Assembly: GCA_039096225.1 (NCBI GenBank)
Contig: JBBPEB010000011.1
Span: forward strand, 62,001-126,000
DNA length: 64,000 bases
Source of the DNA: Blastocystis sp. Blastoise
Taxonomy: Eukaryota > Sar > Bigyra > Opalinata > Blastocystidae
Direction: 5' to 3'
A program made the translations under genes and the position numbers. A model generated the notes under the pieces. That model did not search any database. It was not told where the DNA came from and was given only the letters and a program-made list of their open reading frames with translations. This document shows, in pieces, positions 1 to 14,297 of the stretch (positions are counted from its first letter, which is position 1; every line of letters starts with the position of its first letter).

Positions 1-50
1 AAACCGGTGATATATTCATAGACGGTTTTTTGTAAATCTCTATTTATCAT

Positions 51-729
51 AGAGACTTGCAAAATTATTCCCGCGGGAATTTTAAAAATTGCACTTCTTA
101 AATTGCACTTTTTTTATTTGAATTGACAAAAATGTATTATTGCCACAATTAGCTATATGTATGGTTGCTATGCTCTAGTCTTGATCAGTATATCTGTAAT
201 AGTGTGTAATTGTTTCATTTTTAAAGGAATTAATGTTCTTGTGGCACTTTAGCAGAAAATATTAGACATTCCATTTACAAAAGTCTTTTTAAATGGTCTT
301 AAAGATTGATATATGAAACTAAAATGCATTCTTAGTGTTTCTAGTCATATACAACTGAGAATTATAAAAGTCACTGTTAAATTATAACGAAATTAAGTGA
401 TTATCCTTCAAATTATTTTATGTGGATTTATCTAACATTTTATCTTTCATTATTATCTAGATTATATATAAAGCATCTTAGATATGAAAAATAATATAAA
501 GAAGAAAATATGACAACACATTTCCCCATTCATTTCCATAAAAATTGAAATTTAATTTTTTTTTACCAAATTCAATTCGATACAAGACATCATTATAAGC
601 TCATTTATGAAGGTTCCACTTGAAACAACCTATTTAAACCACTTAATTGTGGCAAAAGTTAAAAAATTGCACTTTTTTTTTTGTGACCCTAAAAATTGCA
701 CTTTTTACCCGGGAATGTCAAGTCTCTAG
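51..729. mobile_element. hAT-like non-autonomous DNA element (MITE)
   Basis: The ends are imperfect inverted repeats of roughly 90-100 bp. The left end begins AGAGACTTG at 51 and the right end reads CAAGTCTCT at 719-727. Both arms then carry TTCCCG, a TTGCACTT-type motif twice, and TGCCACAATTA, in mirrored order. The same 8 bp, TTTATCAT, sits at 43-50 and 730-737, which fits the 8-bp target duplication known for hAT transposons. The right inner boundary carries two extra bases (CT on the reverse strand). No transposase reading frame lies inside, so mobility in trans is inferred. The hAT label rests on duplication length and terminus only. Confidence 0.6.
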
Positions 730-737
730 TTTATCAT

Positions 738-1653
738 TATGTAACGAATATATGATGTTATTATATTTTAAAAAATACGCATTGTAAATCAATGTTATAT
801 ACTGGCATGTATCTATTTGTACTAACTTTTTATATCTTAAAGTAATTTCGTTACACATCATTTGCTTTTTTTTAATAATTCATACTCTCTTTAGTCATTT
901 TATGCCTTATTATGTCAATCCTAATAAGAAACTATTTTTAAATTTAAAATTCATGTTTTATCCAATTCTTACATTTTTGTATTCTTTATTGTTATTAAGT
1001 TTCTTAAACTTCTTCTATCATCTCACAATAAAATAAACTACAATTGTTTATTTAATTGAAATATATTTTTTTACGATTCATAATGACTCGTAATATACAA
1101 TAAACTATAATTATAAAAAGTGACAATAATGCGTCCCATATTGAAATTTATTTGAATAACACGATATCTTGAACATTTTCATTCCACAATAGTTCTTTGT
1201 GTACTATCTCTAAGAACTTTTTTGATAATCATCACTAATCCTACTTATAGAACACATAATATCAATTTATAAATAGAAAAAAATGCATTTGTTAATTCAA
1301 ATATTATGAAAACTATACGGTTTGAATTCTTTTTTTTGGTTCGATTTCTTCCAGCTATCTTGTGTTTTTCTTCTATTTATTTAATTGTAATCTCTTCAAT
1401 TTCTATTAGAAATACTTTTCCTTTATTTAACTAACTAAGGTATAATTATATATTCATTCTTAAATTACTTTTTTTACAATTATGTTGAGATAATTCAGTA
1501 TTGATATGATTTTTAAAGTTAAAAACGATCTCATTTCATATCCTCAATATTGTTGAATCTAATATTTATATAAATGATATATGTTCTATAGAATTCACTG
1601 TTCCTATTGTAAACAAAGTTTTCAAAAACTCAGATATCTGAAACCAATCCAAT
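738..1653. other. Intergenic, upstream of the Myb gene
   Basis: AT-rich sequence with T and A runs. I see no exon-like reading frame, RNA gene or repeat. It probably holds the promoter and 5' UTR of the Myb gene that starts at 1654. Confidence 0.5.
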
Positions 1654-5404
<3,751 letters not shown>

Positions 5405-5627
5405 AATCAATTTTCTTTTTTTCAAATAAACAATATTTGATTTCATTCTCTATTATAAAAAAAAATATGCATATGCATAATATTTGTTTAGTTTACATTA
5501 TAATTAATTGAACAACAACAACTTTTAAAATTAAAATGAAATAGTACAATGCATTTTTTTTAGTACAGGAATATGCGATCACAAAATTATATTTTTTATA
5601 TAATAGATAGAAAAATAATAATCGTCT

Positions 5628-6333
5628 TTAACATTTAGCTCTAGCTTTTTCCATTAATTCAAGAGGTTTTGTGATATTCTTTAAATTAGTATCTACTACT
5701 TCACCATTACAAACCATTTCATCTAAAATAAAATGAGCACGCTCAAGATTAAACATAATCTATATATTATTATGTTTATTGTTTTTTATTATATATATAT
5801 ACATCTAATTCACACTATATATTATCATTTTGGAATATTATTTTTGTATTGTTGGAAATACATATAGAAATATAATTAAATAATAAATAAATAATAAATA
5901 AATATAATTAAAATAATAAATAAATAAATAATAAAAACATACAACATTACCAAAGAATTTATCTAATGTTTCAACATAACAATGAATAAATTCAAGAATA
6001 CCAATTTCATTCTATAAAAATAATAAATAAAAAAAAATAAATAATAATAATTTATACTACAAAAAGAATAATAATTTAATAATAAAAAAAAAAACAATAT
6101 ACATCTTCTCCTTCAAGATCTACACCAACAATAAAGAAAATAGAAGCATAACGTCTGAAAATAATCTTATATTTATCATATTCAATGAAATTACATTGAT
6201 TATCCTTTACACCAAGACATTTACGAACACATTCACCTTCAAGTTGTACTCTTTGATCAATGTTTAAGAACTCGTAATAAACAGACATACGAGTCTGACC
6301 TAATTTATTAACAATCAAGAAAAATTGGATCAT
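5628..6333 (-). CDS. AP4S1: AP-4 complex sigma subunit, copy 1
   Basis: Exons on the minus strand: 6103-6333, 5943-6011, 5803-5814, 5628-5759; 147 residues, close to the usual 144-residue AP-4 sigma. The protein is a single longin-like sigma fold: MIQFFLIVNKLGQTR at the start (AP-4 sigma has VNK.GQTR where AP-1/2 sigma differ), then ECVRKCLG, FIEYDKYKIIFRRYASIF, and ELDIMFNLERAHFILDEMV. It should be the small chain of the AP-4 coat at the trans-Golgi. The third exon is only 12 nt (CELD). All exons are in phase 0. Its coding sequence matches copy 2 on the opposite strand, while the flanks outside ATG and stop differ. Confidence 0.93.
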
Positions 6334-6638
6334 ATTTAATGTTTAATAGTAGAAGAGACTTTACTTAATTTAATAATGAAAACACATCTAAAATAAAAAA
6401 AATGTTTTGGGGTTTTAATGGGAATACTTCAATCTTTGGGTGATCTTTGCTAGTTTCCAAGAATGCCTGTCTATGTCGCCTTAACACGACAGAATGCTAT
6501 TGTATTGGAAATATGCCAATTTGCTAATAGAACATTTATAAGACACAACTTATCGTGAATAAGAAATGATTTTTTTAATAAAATAGTGAACCAGTTTATC
6601 TTCAATACTAAGCTTACTGTTCTATTTATTATTTTACA
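6334..6638. other. Spacer between head-to-head AP-4 sigma genes
   Basis: 305 bp between the two start codons, presumably a bidirectional promoter. It is not palindromic, so the genes on each side do not share upstream sequence. A GC-richer patch near 6405-6520 is the only visible feature. Confidence 0.6.
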
Positions 6639-7298
6639 ATGATCCAATTTTTCTTGATTGTTAATAAATTAGGTCAGACTCGTATGTCTGTTTATTACGA
6701 GTTCCTCAATATTGATCAAAGAGTACAACTTGAAGGTGAATGTGTTCGTAAATGTCTTGGTGTAAAGGATAATCAATGTAATTTCATTGAATATGATAAA
6801 TATAAGATTATTTTCAGACGTTATGCTTCTATTTTCTTTATTGTTGGTGTAGATCTTGAAGGAGAAGATGTATATTGTTTTTATTATTAAATTATTATTC
6901 TTTTTGTAGTATAAATTATTATTATTTATTTTTTTTATTTATTATTTTTATAGAATGAAATTGGTATTCTTGAATTTATTCATTGTTATGTTGAAACATT
7001 AGATAAATTCTTTGGTAATGTTGTATGTTTTTATTATTTATTTATTTATTATTTATTTATATATGTATTTCCAACAATACAAAAATAATATTCCAAAATG
7101 ATAATATATAGTGTGAATTAGATGTATATATATATAATAAAAAACAATAAACATAATAATATATAGATTATGTTTAATCTTGAGCGTGCTCATTTTATTT
7201 TAGATGAAATGGTTTGTAATGGTGAAGTAGTAGATACTAATTTAAAGAATATCACAAAACCTCTTGAATTAATGGAAAAAGCTAGAGCTAAATGTTAA
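6639..7298 (+). CDS. AP4S1: AP-4 complex sigma subunit, copy 2
   Basis: Exons: 6639-6869, 6954-7022, 7112-7123, 7167-7298; 147 residues, apparently the same protein as copy 1. The 12-nt microexon at 7112-7123 is kept, as are intron positions and phases. Introns 1 and 2 align with copy 1 along nearly their whole length, apart from homopolymer length changes and an insertion of roughly 40 nt in copy 1 intron 2. The role is the same: sigma chain of the AP-4 vesicle coat. The similarity ends at the ATG and directly after the TAA. This suggests recent duplication followed by divergence of the flanks, or gene conversion confined to the transcribed unit. Confidence 0.93.
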
Positions 7299-7974
7299 AA
7301 CATATACATTTATATGAAAGTGATTGTTTCGTTTCTTCCTTGTATTATATGTTCTTCTGTAATTATACATATATATATTTAATGAATATTTTAAATTCTT
7401 TTGTTTGTTATCATGTGTTATACATATATATAATACACTAGCTGTATCAACAAGTACATTTGTTGATTACTTCATCTCATTTTCAAAATTCTATAAATAC
7501 GTGTTCATGATCGTTTCTTCATTTAAAACAATTCGTTTTTATTGGTCAAAGTTATTATATAACAAAAATAGATAACATTTTTTTGAAAGAATACTCAATT
7601 TTCTTTTTTCTTGTATCTAAAATCATCACAAAGATTTTTTACAATTCATTCTATATATAGAAATGTATACAATGTGACTCTATCCTGATATCTCAACTTG
7701 ATCTTGATAGGGAAATCCTATTAGAACAAAAATATGAACATTTAATTTTTGTGTGTTTTCAACAACAATATGATTTGCTATTATTTGATGATTCGCAAAT
7801 CATCAATCAGATTCACCTAATATCGGCATCTGATTGGTTTTTCGTTGAGATTTCAAATTGAGATTTTTTTGATAAAAAGGAGATTGTGCTCTCTGTTTTT
7901 GGTTCCTTTATTGTTTCTTCAATTCGTTTATTATTTAATTGTTTATTATTCTTAGTTAAATAAGATTTTAAAAA
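7299..7974. other. Intergenic, upstream of the GH127-like gene
   Basis: Holds a perfect 9-bp inverted repeat, CAATCAGAT at 7804-7812 and ATCTGATTG at 7828-7836, just after an imperfect palindrome around GATGATTCGC near 7780-7800. These lie about 140-190 bp before the start codon and could be regulator sites. Nothing else stands out. Confidence 0.45.
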
Positions 7975-8686
7975 ATGAATAAGTTATTCTTATTAAGTAT
8001 GCTTGTAATGGTAGCATACAGCCAACATTTTGGCTTTGATCGTATGAATGGTGACTTACCTGGATATCCTATCGATCTCATCGAGAACCCAACATGGCAA
8101 GAATGCGAAAGACTTTGTAATGAAAACCCTGAATGTGAAATCTGGGCTCTTCAACCTGCTAATTGTCCTGCTACTCAATCGAACAATGCTAAATGTTGGT
8201 TAAAGAAAGGTGAAACAACATTTGCTTTGAATAATTGTAGAGTTTCTGGTGTTAAGGATATTTCTCTTACTAAAGTAGCCTTTGAACGAGCTACTCTTGG
8301 ACATATTCTTCCTAACGGATGGATTAAAAACTGGTTGAATCAACAAGCTGAAAGTCTTTCAGGACATTTACAAGAATTCTGGGCTGATATTCAAGATTCT
8401 TGTATGAAACGATTATTATAGATATATATATGTTGTTTTTATTGAATATAAATACTATTATAGATATATTATTGCTTTTTAATTAATATATAATACATTA
8501 AATAGGATTATATATGTATATATGTATATATATATATAGCCTGGATAGGCGGTAATCACGATGGCGGTTTACATGAGCGTTTTCCCTATTGGATGAACGG
8601 CGTTGTTCCTATGGCTTATGAACTAAATAACACTAAACTCATTAAACAAGTATTATATTATTATATAGTTTGAGTTTTGTTATGTA

Positions 8687-8717
<31 letters not shown>

Positions 8718-8819
8718 GGTTGAGCAGTTAGTATCTTTTGTTCTCGAGAATCAGAGTACTGACGGATGGATTGGTCCTGATGATGCTACAGATGCAGATC
8801 AATACTGGTCCAAGTATAT

Positions 8820-8864
<45 letters not shown>

Positions 8865-9194
8865 GGTTCCCTATGATCAATGTATTATTAATATACAGAG
8901 AAGCTAATCCTGATGATACACGTATTATTCCTGCTGTTAAGAAACTTTATCATGAAATATTTAATAGAATGTTAAAGGTATATATATATATATTATATAT
9001 ATATATAATATATATATAGGTTCCTTATACTGAGACTAGTTGGTCAGGTGCTCGTTGGGCTGATCTCGTATATACTGTTCATAAAGTGATGGAAGAAGAA
9101 ACAGATAAATGTATATATATATATATAGTAAAGAATATAGTTTTATATTTATTGTATCCCATTTAATATAAATATTATAATAATACTCGAATTG

Positions 9195-9230
<36 letters not shown>

Positions 9231-10640
9231 CTGAGAAGCAGTTCTTATTTGATTTAGCTGAATTGGCCCATAAACAAGGTTTCGATTGGGACAAGTGGTA
9301 CAATGAGAGAATTCCCCACGGGAGTGCTGAAGCCAATCAGTATACTCATGGAGTCAACAATGCTCAAGCCATGAAGGGGTGCGCTGTCTGGTCTCGTCAA
9401 TCTCGTGATCCTGAATATAAGAATAAATGCTTAAAATGGGTCAATACTATTATGGAATATCATGGACAAGCTTATGGTTTATATGCCGCCGATGAGCATC
9501 TCGCGGGCAGAAATCCCTCTCGTGGAACAGAATTATGTACGGTTGTTGAATGGATGGAATCCATGGATATTATTGGATCTATTCTTGGTGATTCTCGTTT
9601 CTTTGATTATTCAGAAATGGCTGCTTATAACGCTTTCCCCGCGACTATGACCAGCGATATGTGGGCTCATCAATATCTTCAATTAGCCAATCAGGTTGAA
9701 GCTAAGCACATGGGTATGAGGGATCTATAATCATTTTTTCTCTCACTATATATATATATATATATATAGATCCTCATCCATGGGTTTATGATGGTCCTGA
9801 TTCTATTTTGTATATATATAAATATTTATATAACTATATATATATATATAGATATGGTTTAGAACCTAATTTCGGTTGTTGTACTGCTAATTTTAATCAA
9901 GGTCTTCCCAAATTTGTTCGTAGTATGATTATGAAGGGTGACAATAGCTACGTCATCGCTCTCTTAGGACATATCCTTTATATATATATATATATATATA
10001 ATATATATTATTTATTTATTTATTATTTCTTTAATAATATACCTTCTTTCTATAAGGATGAGGATGTAGTTATAGAAGTCACTTCCCTCTATCCTTTCGA
10101 AGATACATATACTGTTCATGTGGATTCCAAGAAAGATACTTCTATTCTTCTTAGACATCAATCTTTTAGTGATGGTATGATGATTAAACTTGATGGATAT
10201 ATATATGAATTAAAAGATACAGAATATTATGGATTTGGAAAGGTAGAAATAAAGAAGGGAGTTCACGATATAATCGTTGAAAATCACTATCATATCAGAG
10301 CTGAAAAGAGATTTAATGATGCTATCAGTATGTACAGAGGTGGATTATTATTCTCTCTTCCTATTGGTGAACAACGTAACGTTCTTAGAACGTATTATAT
10401 GGATAGTAAAGACTATGAAATGCTTAATACTACTGCTTGGAATTATGGTATTTATATGGATATTGAACACCCAGATAAATACTGTTCCTTCGAGCACGTG
10501 TCCGCCCCTCATAAAACAGAACCTTTCTCTATTGATAATCCCCCAGTCAGAGTATACTTATTCTCGTCTCTTTATTATTAGCATTTATACAAATTCATTT
10601 ATTATTCATATATTTATATATATCTTTCTTTCTTTCTCTA

Positions 10641-10679
<39 letters not shown>

Positions 10680-10850
10680 CTTTAGCTTGTCTGTTCCGGT
10701 GCCTCTATCGAATGGGGTCTTGAAAATAATAACGCTGCTCCTCCTCCACAATCTCCTGTAAAGCCTATTGGTGAGAAACAAGAAATTGTTCTTGTTCCTT
10801 ACGGTAATACCGATATACGTATCTCCGAAATACCCTCCTTAGAGAATTAA
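7975..10850 (+). CDS. Secreted PAN/Apple-domain GH127-like glycosidase
   Basis: Exons: 7975-8401, 8540-8649, 8719-8813, 8866-8977, 9020-9110, 9231-9713, 9770-9809, 9852-9970, 10043-10551, 10686-10850; 716 residues. A signal peptide (MNKLFLLSMLVMVAYSQ) leads into a Cys-rich PAN/Apple-like module (TWQECERLCNENPECEIW, CWLKKGE). A DUF1680/GH127-type barrel follows: WIGGNHDGGLHERFPYWMNG, DEHLAGRNPSRGTELC, NFGCCTANFNQGLPKF, then beta domains ending LVPYGNTDIRISE. In GH127 beta-L-arabinofuranosidases a zinc ion and a nucleophilic Cys use an E.C pair and a CC pair; ELC and GCC match these here. Secretion and action on plant or algal arabinosides are inferred. Intron 8 (9971-10042) is a U12 AT-AC intron. 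Confidence 0.87.
9971..10042 (+). other. U12-type AT-AC intron in the GH127-like gene
   Basis: 72-nt intron starting ATATCCTTTA, with a TTTCTTTAAT branch-like site near 10027 and ending AC at 10042. Splicing joins IALLG to PSFYKDEDVVIEV, with the Pro codon built from C and CT across the junction. This gives the expected GH127-family register. No GT-AG alternative does so. Confidence 0.87.
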
Positions 10851-11258
10851 ATATATTAACAGATTTCTGTATATATATATAATTTGTCTATTTCTTTATT
10901 TCAACTCCATTATTTCATTATTGTATAATGTGATCTATATATTGTTGAGTTATGACATTTTATATTATTTAAGTACTATATATGTATATGCTAACTTATA
11001 AATAAAATGATTTTTTAAAAATAAATAGTGATCAAGAAATTTATATAAAACAACACACGAATATATTATTATATCAAAGTAAATAATATATATAGTTGCT
11101 GTATTTTCTGTTTAACACTATTGATTTATATTCATTTATTTATTAATAGAATGCAATATAGTTAAACTAATAATAATGAACAATAACAAAACTATTTTTT
11201 TTATTTCTAGGAAATTTATTCCCATTCTTAATTAAAAAACAAATCACCCAAAATTTCT
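10851..11258. other. Convergent intergenic region
   Basis: About 400 bp between the stop of the GH127-like gene and the inferred stop of the ADCK1-like gene. It must hold both 3' UTRs. Only AT-rich sequence is seen. Confidence 0.45.
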
Positions 11259-12618
11259 TCAAACTATATAAAAATATACATAATAATAAATATAATAATA
11301 AATATAATAATAAATATAATAATAAATATAATAAAAGTTTACCCAATATAACCAAGAATATAATGTATTTTGTATTGTTGAAGAAAGTGAGTGTTCCCGC
11401 GATTCGAGAAGCTTATATCGTTTACATTCCAAGAATAGATCGATATAAAAGAGTGTCTATAATGATATACATGGATATATAGAAGACTAATAAAAGTCAT
11501 AGATATATAATAATAACTATATAAATAAGTGTAATAGAATATAGATACAGTATATCCATAAGGAAGCAATATAGTGCGAATACAGTCAAAGGTTTTGATT
11601 AGGAATCCTAAGTCGATGGGAAACAGAGATGCATATACTGCTACAGAACGCAGATTAGAATAGATAATTTTTTGAAGTTCAAATCGTTCTTGAGGTGAAT
11701 AAGTATTGATATCTCCTTTAATATTACGATCTGTGAGTACAGAAACAAAAAGATTTATGAGTTCGTCATCAAATTGAAGAGATTCGAACTTCTTTTGGAA
11801 CTTCTTTGTATTATGTGTTCTCAGTCCTTCTTTTAGAATGTTCTGGAAGTTACTGCGAATAGCATCATGATCACCTATATATATAATATAATTTAATATA
11901 TATAATATAATATTAAATATATATAATATATACTATTAGCAATAGAGAGTATAAAATCAGAATATAAGAATAGAAAGGAGGGATTTAAATGATGATATAA
12001 ACCATGGTCCAAAATAACCTATATAATAATATATAATAAAATATTAAATAATTAATAAACTATTATATATAATTAATAAATAGAATATATACAAGTTCTG
12101 TGAAGCCATGATTATTTCGGACAAGAATGTTTCCCCCGTGGGGATCTGCATGAATATAATGATATTTGAATACCATGTCTAAATAGAGGTGAATGAGCGA
12201 AGGAACTGCAGATGATAACGTTGTTAATGAAGAAGGGTCATTCATAGCTTTATCTATTTGTGTTCCTTCTTCGAAGGACATTGTGAGAATACGATGAGAA
12301 CAGAACCGTGGGTATACTTCCGGTACTTTTAAATAACTATATATATATATTATATATACTTAATTGGATAATATATTCATATCGTGTGATTCTTATAGAA
12401 TAAAATAATATATATATATATATAGAATAGATACGAATAAGGTTTGATCATTTCTGTGCATATTTTCATGTTTTCAGTCTCATTCAGAAAGTTTAATTCA
12501 ATAGGTAAATTGTGAGACATTTCTTCAGCAAACCAGGTGTAATCGAAAGAAGGGAATACCAAAGATATAAACTATATATATATATTATATATATAAGAGG
12601 AAGAGATAGAAGAAAGAG

Positions 12619-12670
<52 letters not shown>

Positions 12671-12723
12671 TTTGAATACTATTTGTACAAATGCCATATC
12701 TAACGGTTCAGTCTCATATAATC

Positions 12724-12792
<69 letters not shown>

Positions 12793-13368
12793 GATGTTGT
12801 ATCTTGACAGCTACTTCTTCTCCTGTACGTAGCTTGGCTCGATGCACCTATATATATAATATATAATATATAATATATAATATATAATATATAATATATA
12901 ATATATAATATATAATATATAATATATAATATATAATATATAATATATAATATATAATATAGAATATATAATATATAATATATAATATATAATATATAAT
13001 ATATAATATATAATATATAATATATAATATATAATATATAATATATAATATATAATATATAATATATAATATATAATATATAATATATAATATATAATAT
13101 ATAATATATAATATATATAACTTAAAAAAAAACATAATAAATATGAATTCAAAAGAAATATTATATATATATACTTGACCAAGTGACGCTGAAGCAATAG
13201 GTTTCTTATCGAATTCGATAAAGATATCTTGTAACGGTTTCCCCATATCTTTCTCGAGGATATATTGTACTTCTTGGAAGGTTGATTCTAAAGTAGAAAA
13301 TAAACATGGTTTTAAGTTATTTATATATTCAGGAGGAAATAAATAAGGCATATTAGCAATTGTCTATA

Positions 13369-13411
<43 letters not shown>

Positions 13412-14297
13412 TATATTATTCAAATAACTTTTGATAATATATATATACCTGTCCTGTTTTGACATATATGCCTTCATTCTTCAAGACAATTTGACATAAT
13501 AATTTACTATTACGATCGTGAATTCTGCTCTCTATATCATCCTATATATAGAGATAATAAGTATAGTAATATATCATCATTATAATAACATAATAAATAA
13601 TAATAAAAAAGAACAACAATAAACATAATAAAGATAACAGTAATTATAAACATAATAAAAATAACAATAATTATAAACAAAATAAAAATAAAATAACAAT
13701 AAAAATAAAATCACAATTAAAAAATAAAAGTATAAATAAAATCACAATAATAACAATAAAATAAACACAATATACTGTATTCGTAACATGGTAATATTTT
13801 CTTAATATAGGTAAATAGATATAATAATTCCAGGCATAATCGCCCAATATCCGCGGTAATGCGACTCCCATTCGGAGACATCGCATAACAGATCGCCAAT
13901 AATATTTATATCTATATATATACAACCCAAATTATTATTATAAAAGCCATTATAAAAAATTATAAAATTATAAAAATAAAACAATTACATACTCTTTTTC
14001 AGCAATACAATCTCTTGATGATAAAACTTGTTTTTTAAGTGCATAAACATATTCTTTGATTAAATTACCCCAAATTGATTCGTTTCCACAATATGCATGC
14101 TTTGTTTCAAAAAGTGGCTGTTCATTATATTTTTCCATGTTTTTAGGTATAATTTGCTGCAAATATTTTTTATTTTTGAAAGTTGTAAAGTCTGAAGCAA
14201 GCGCATACTTTAATGGATAAATTAAATATAGAGATCCAACAATAGTGAAGGATATTTTACAAAATCTTAATGTACGTGCATATATTTGTGTAGACAT
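11259..14297 (-). CDS. ADCK1-like ABC1/UbiB family protein
   Basis: Exons (minus): 13993-14297, 13776-13911, 13449-13541, 13175-13363, 12792-12847, 12671-12725, 12435-12571, 12093-12336, 11934-12018, 11549-11874, 11259-11456; about 607 residues. Family marks in order: KTGQ (the KxGQ motif), SASLGQV (Ala-rich loop), VAVKIQH (ATP-site Lys), [13 protein letters not shown] (catalytic loop, Gly where Pro is usual) and LDHG, the ADCK1-type form of the metal-binding motif. A hydrophobic segment near residue 20 ([14 protein letters not shown]) and the family's habits suggest mitochondrial inner membrane work, perhaps lipid or coenzyme Q homeostasis. The last intron is inferred; reading through it gives a Tyr/Ile-rich end stopping at 11339. 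The fourth intron is a 7-bp minisatellite. Confidence 0.85.
12623..12790. repeat. (TA)n tracts filling two ADCK1-like introns
   Basis: Two long (TA)n runs, roughly 12623-12668 and 12727-12790. They are nearly the whole introns flanking the 55-nt exon 12671-12725. Each is self-complementary and would fold on itself in RNA. Confidence 0.9.
12848..13116. repeat. AATATAT heptamer minisatellite in an ADCK1-like intron
   Basis: About 38 tandem copies of a 7-bp unit (AATATAT) with a single visible substitution near 12961. It begins at the exon edge 12847 and fills most of intron 12848-13174. Confidence 0.9.

Noticed and set aside
12572-13351. Long Tyr/Ile frames on both strands
   Set aside because: Translations of TA and AATATAT repeat introns; only the short exon parts belong to the ADCK1-like gene.
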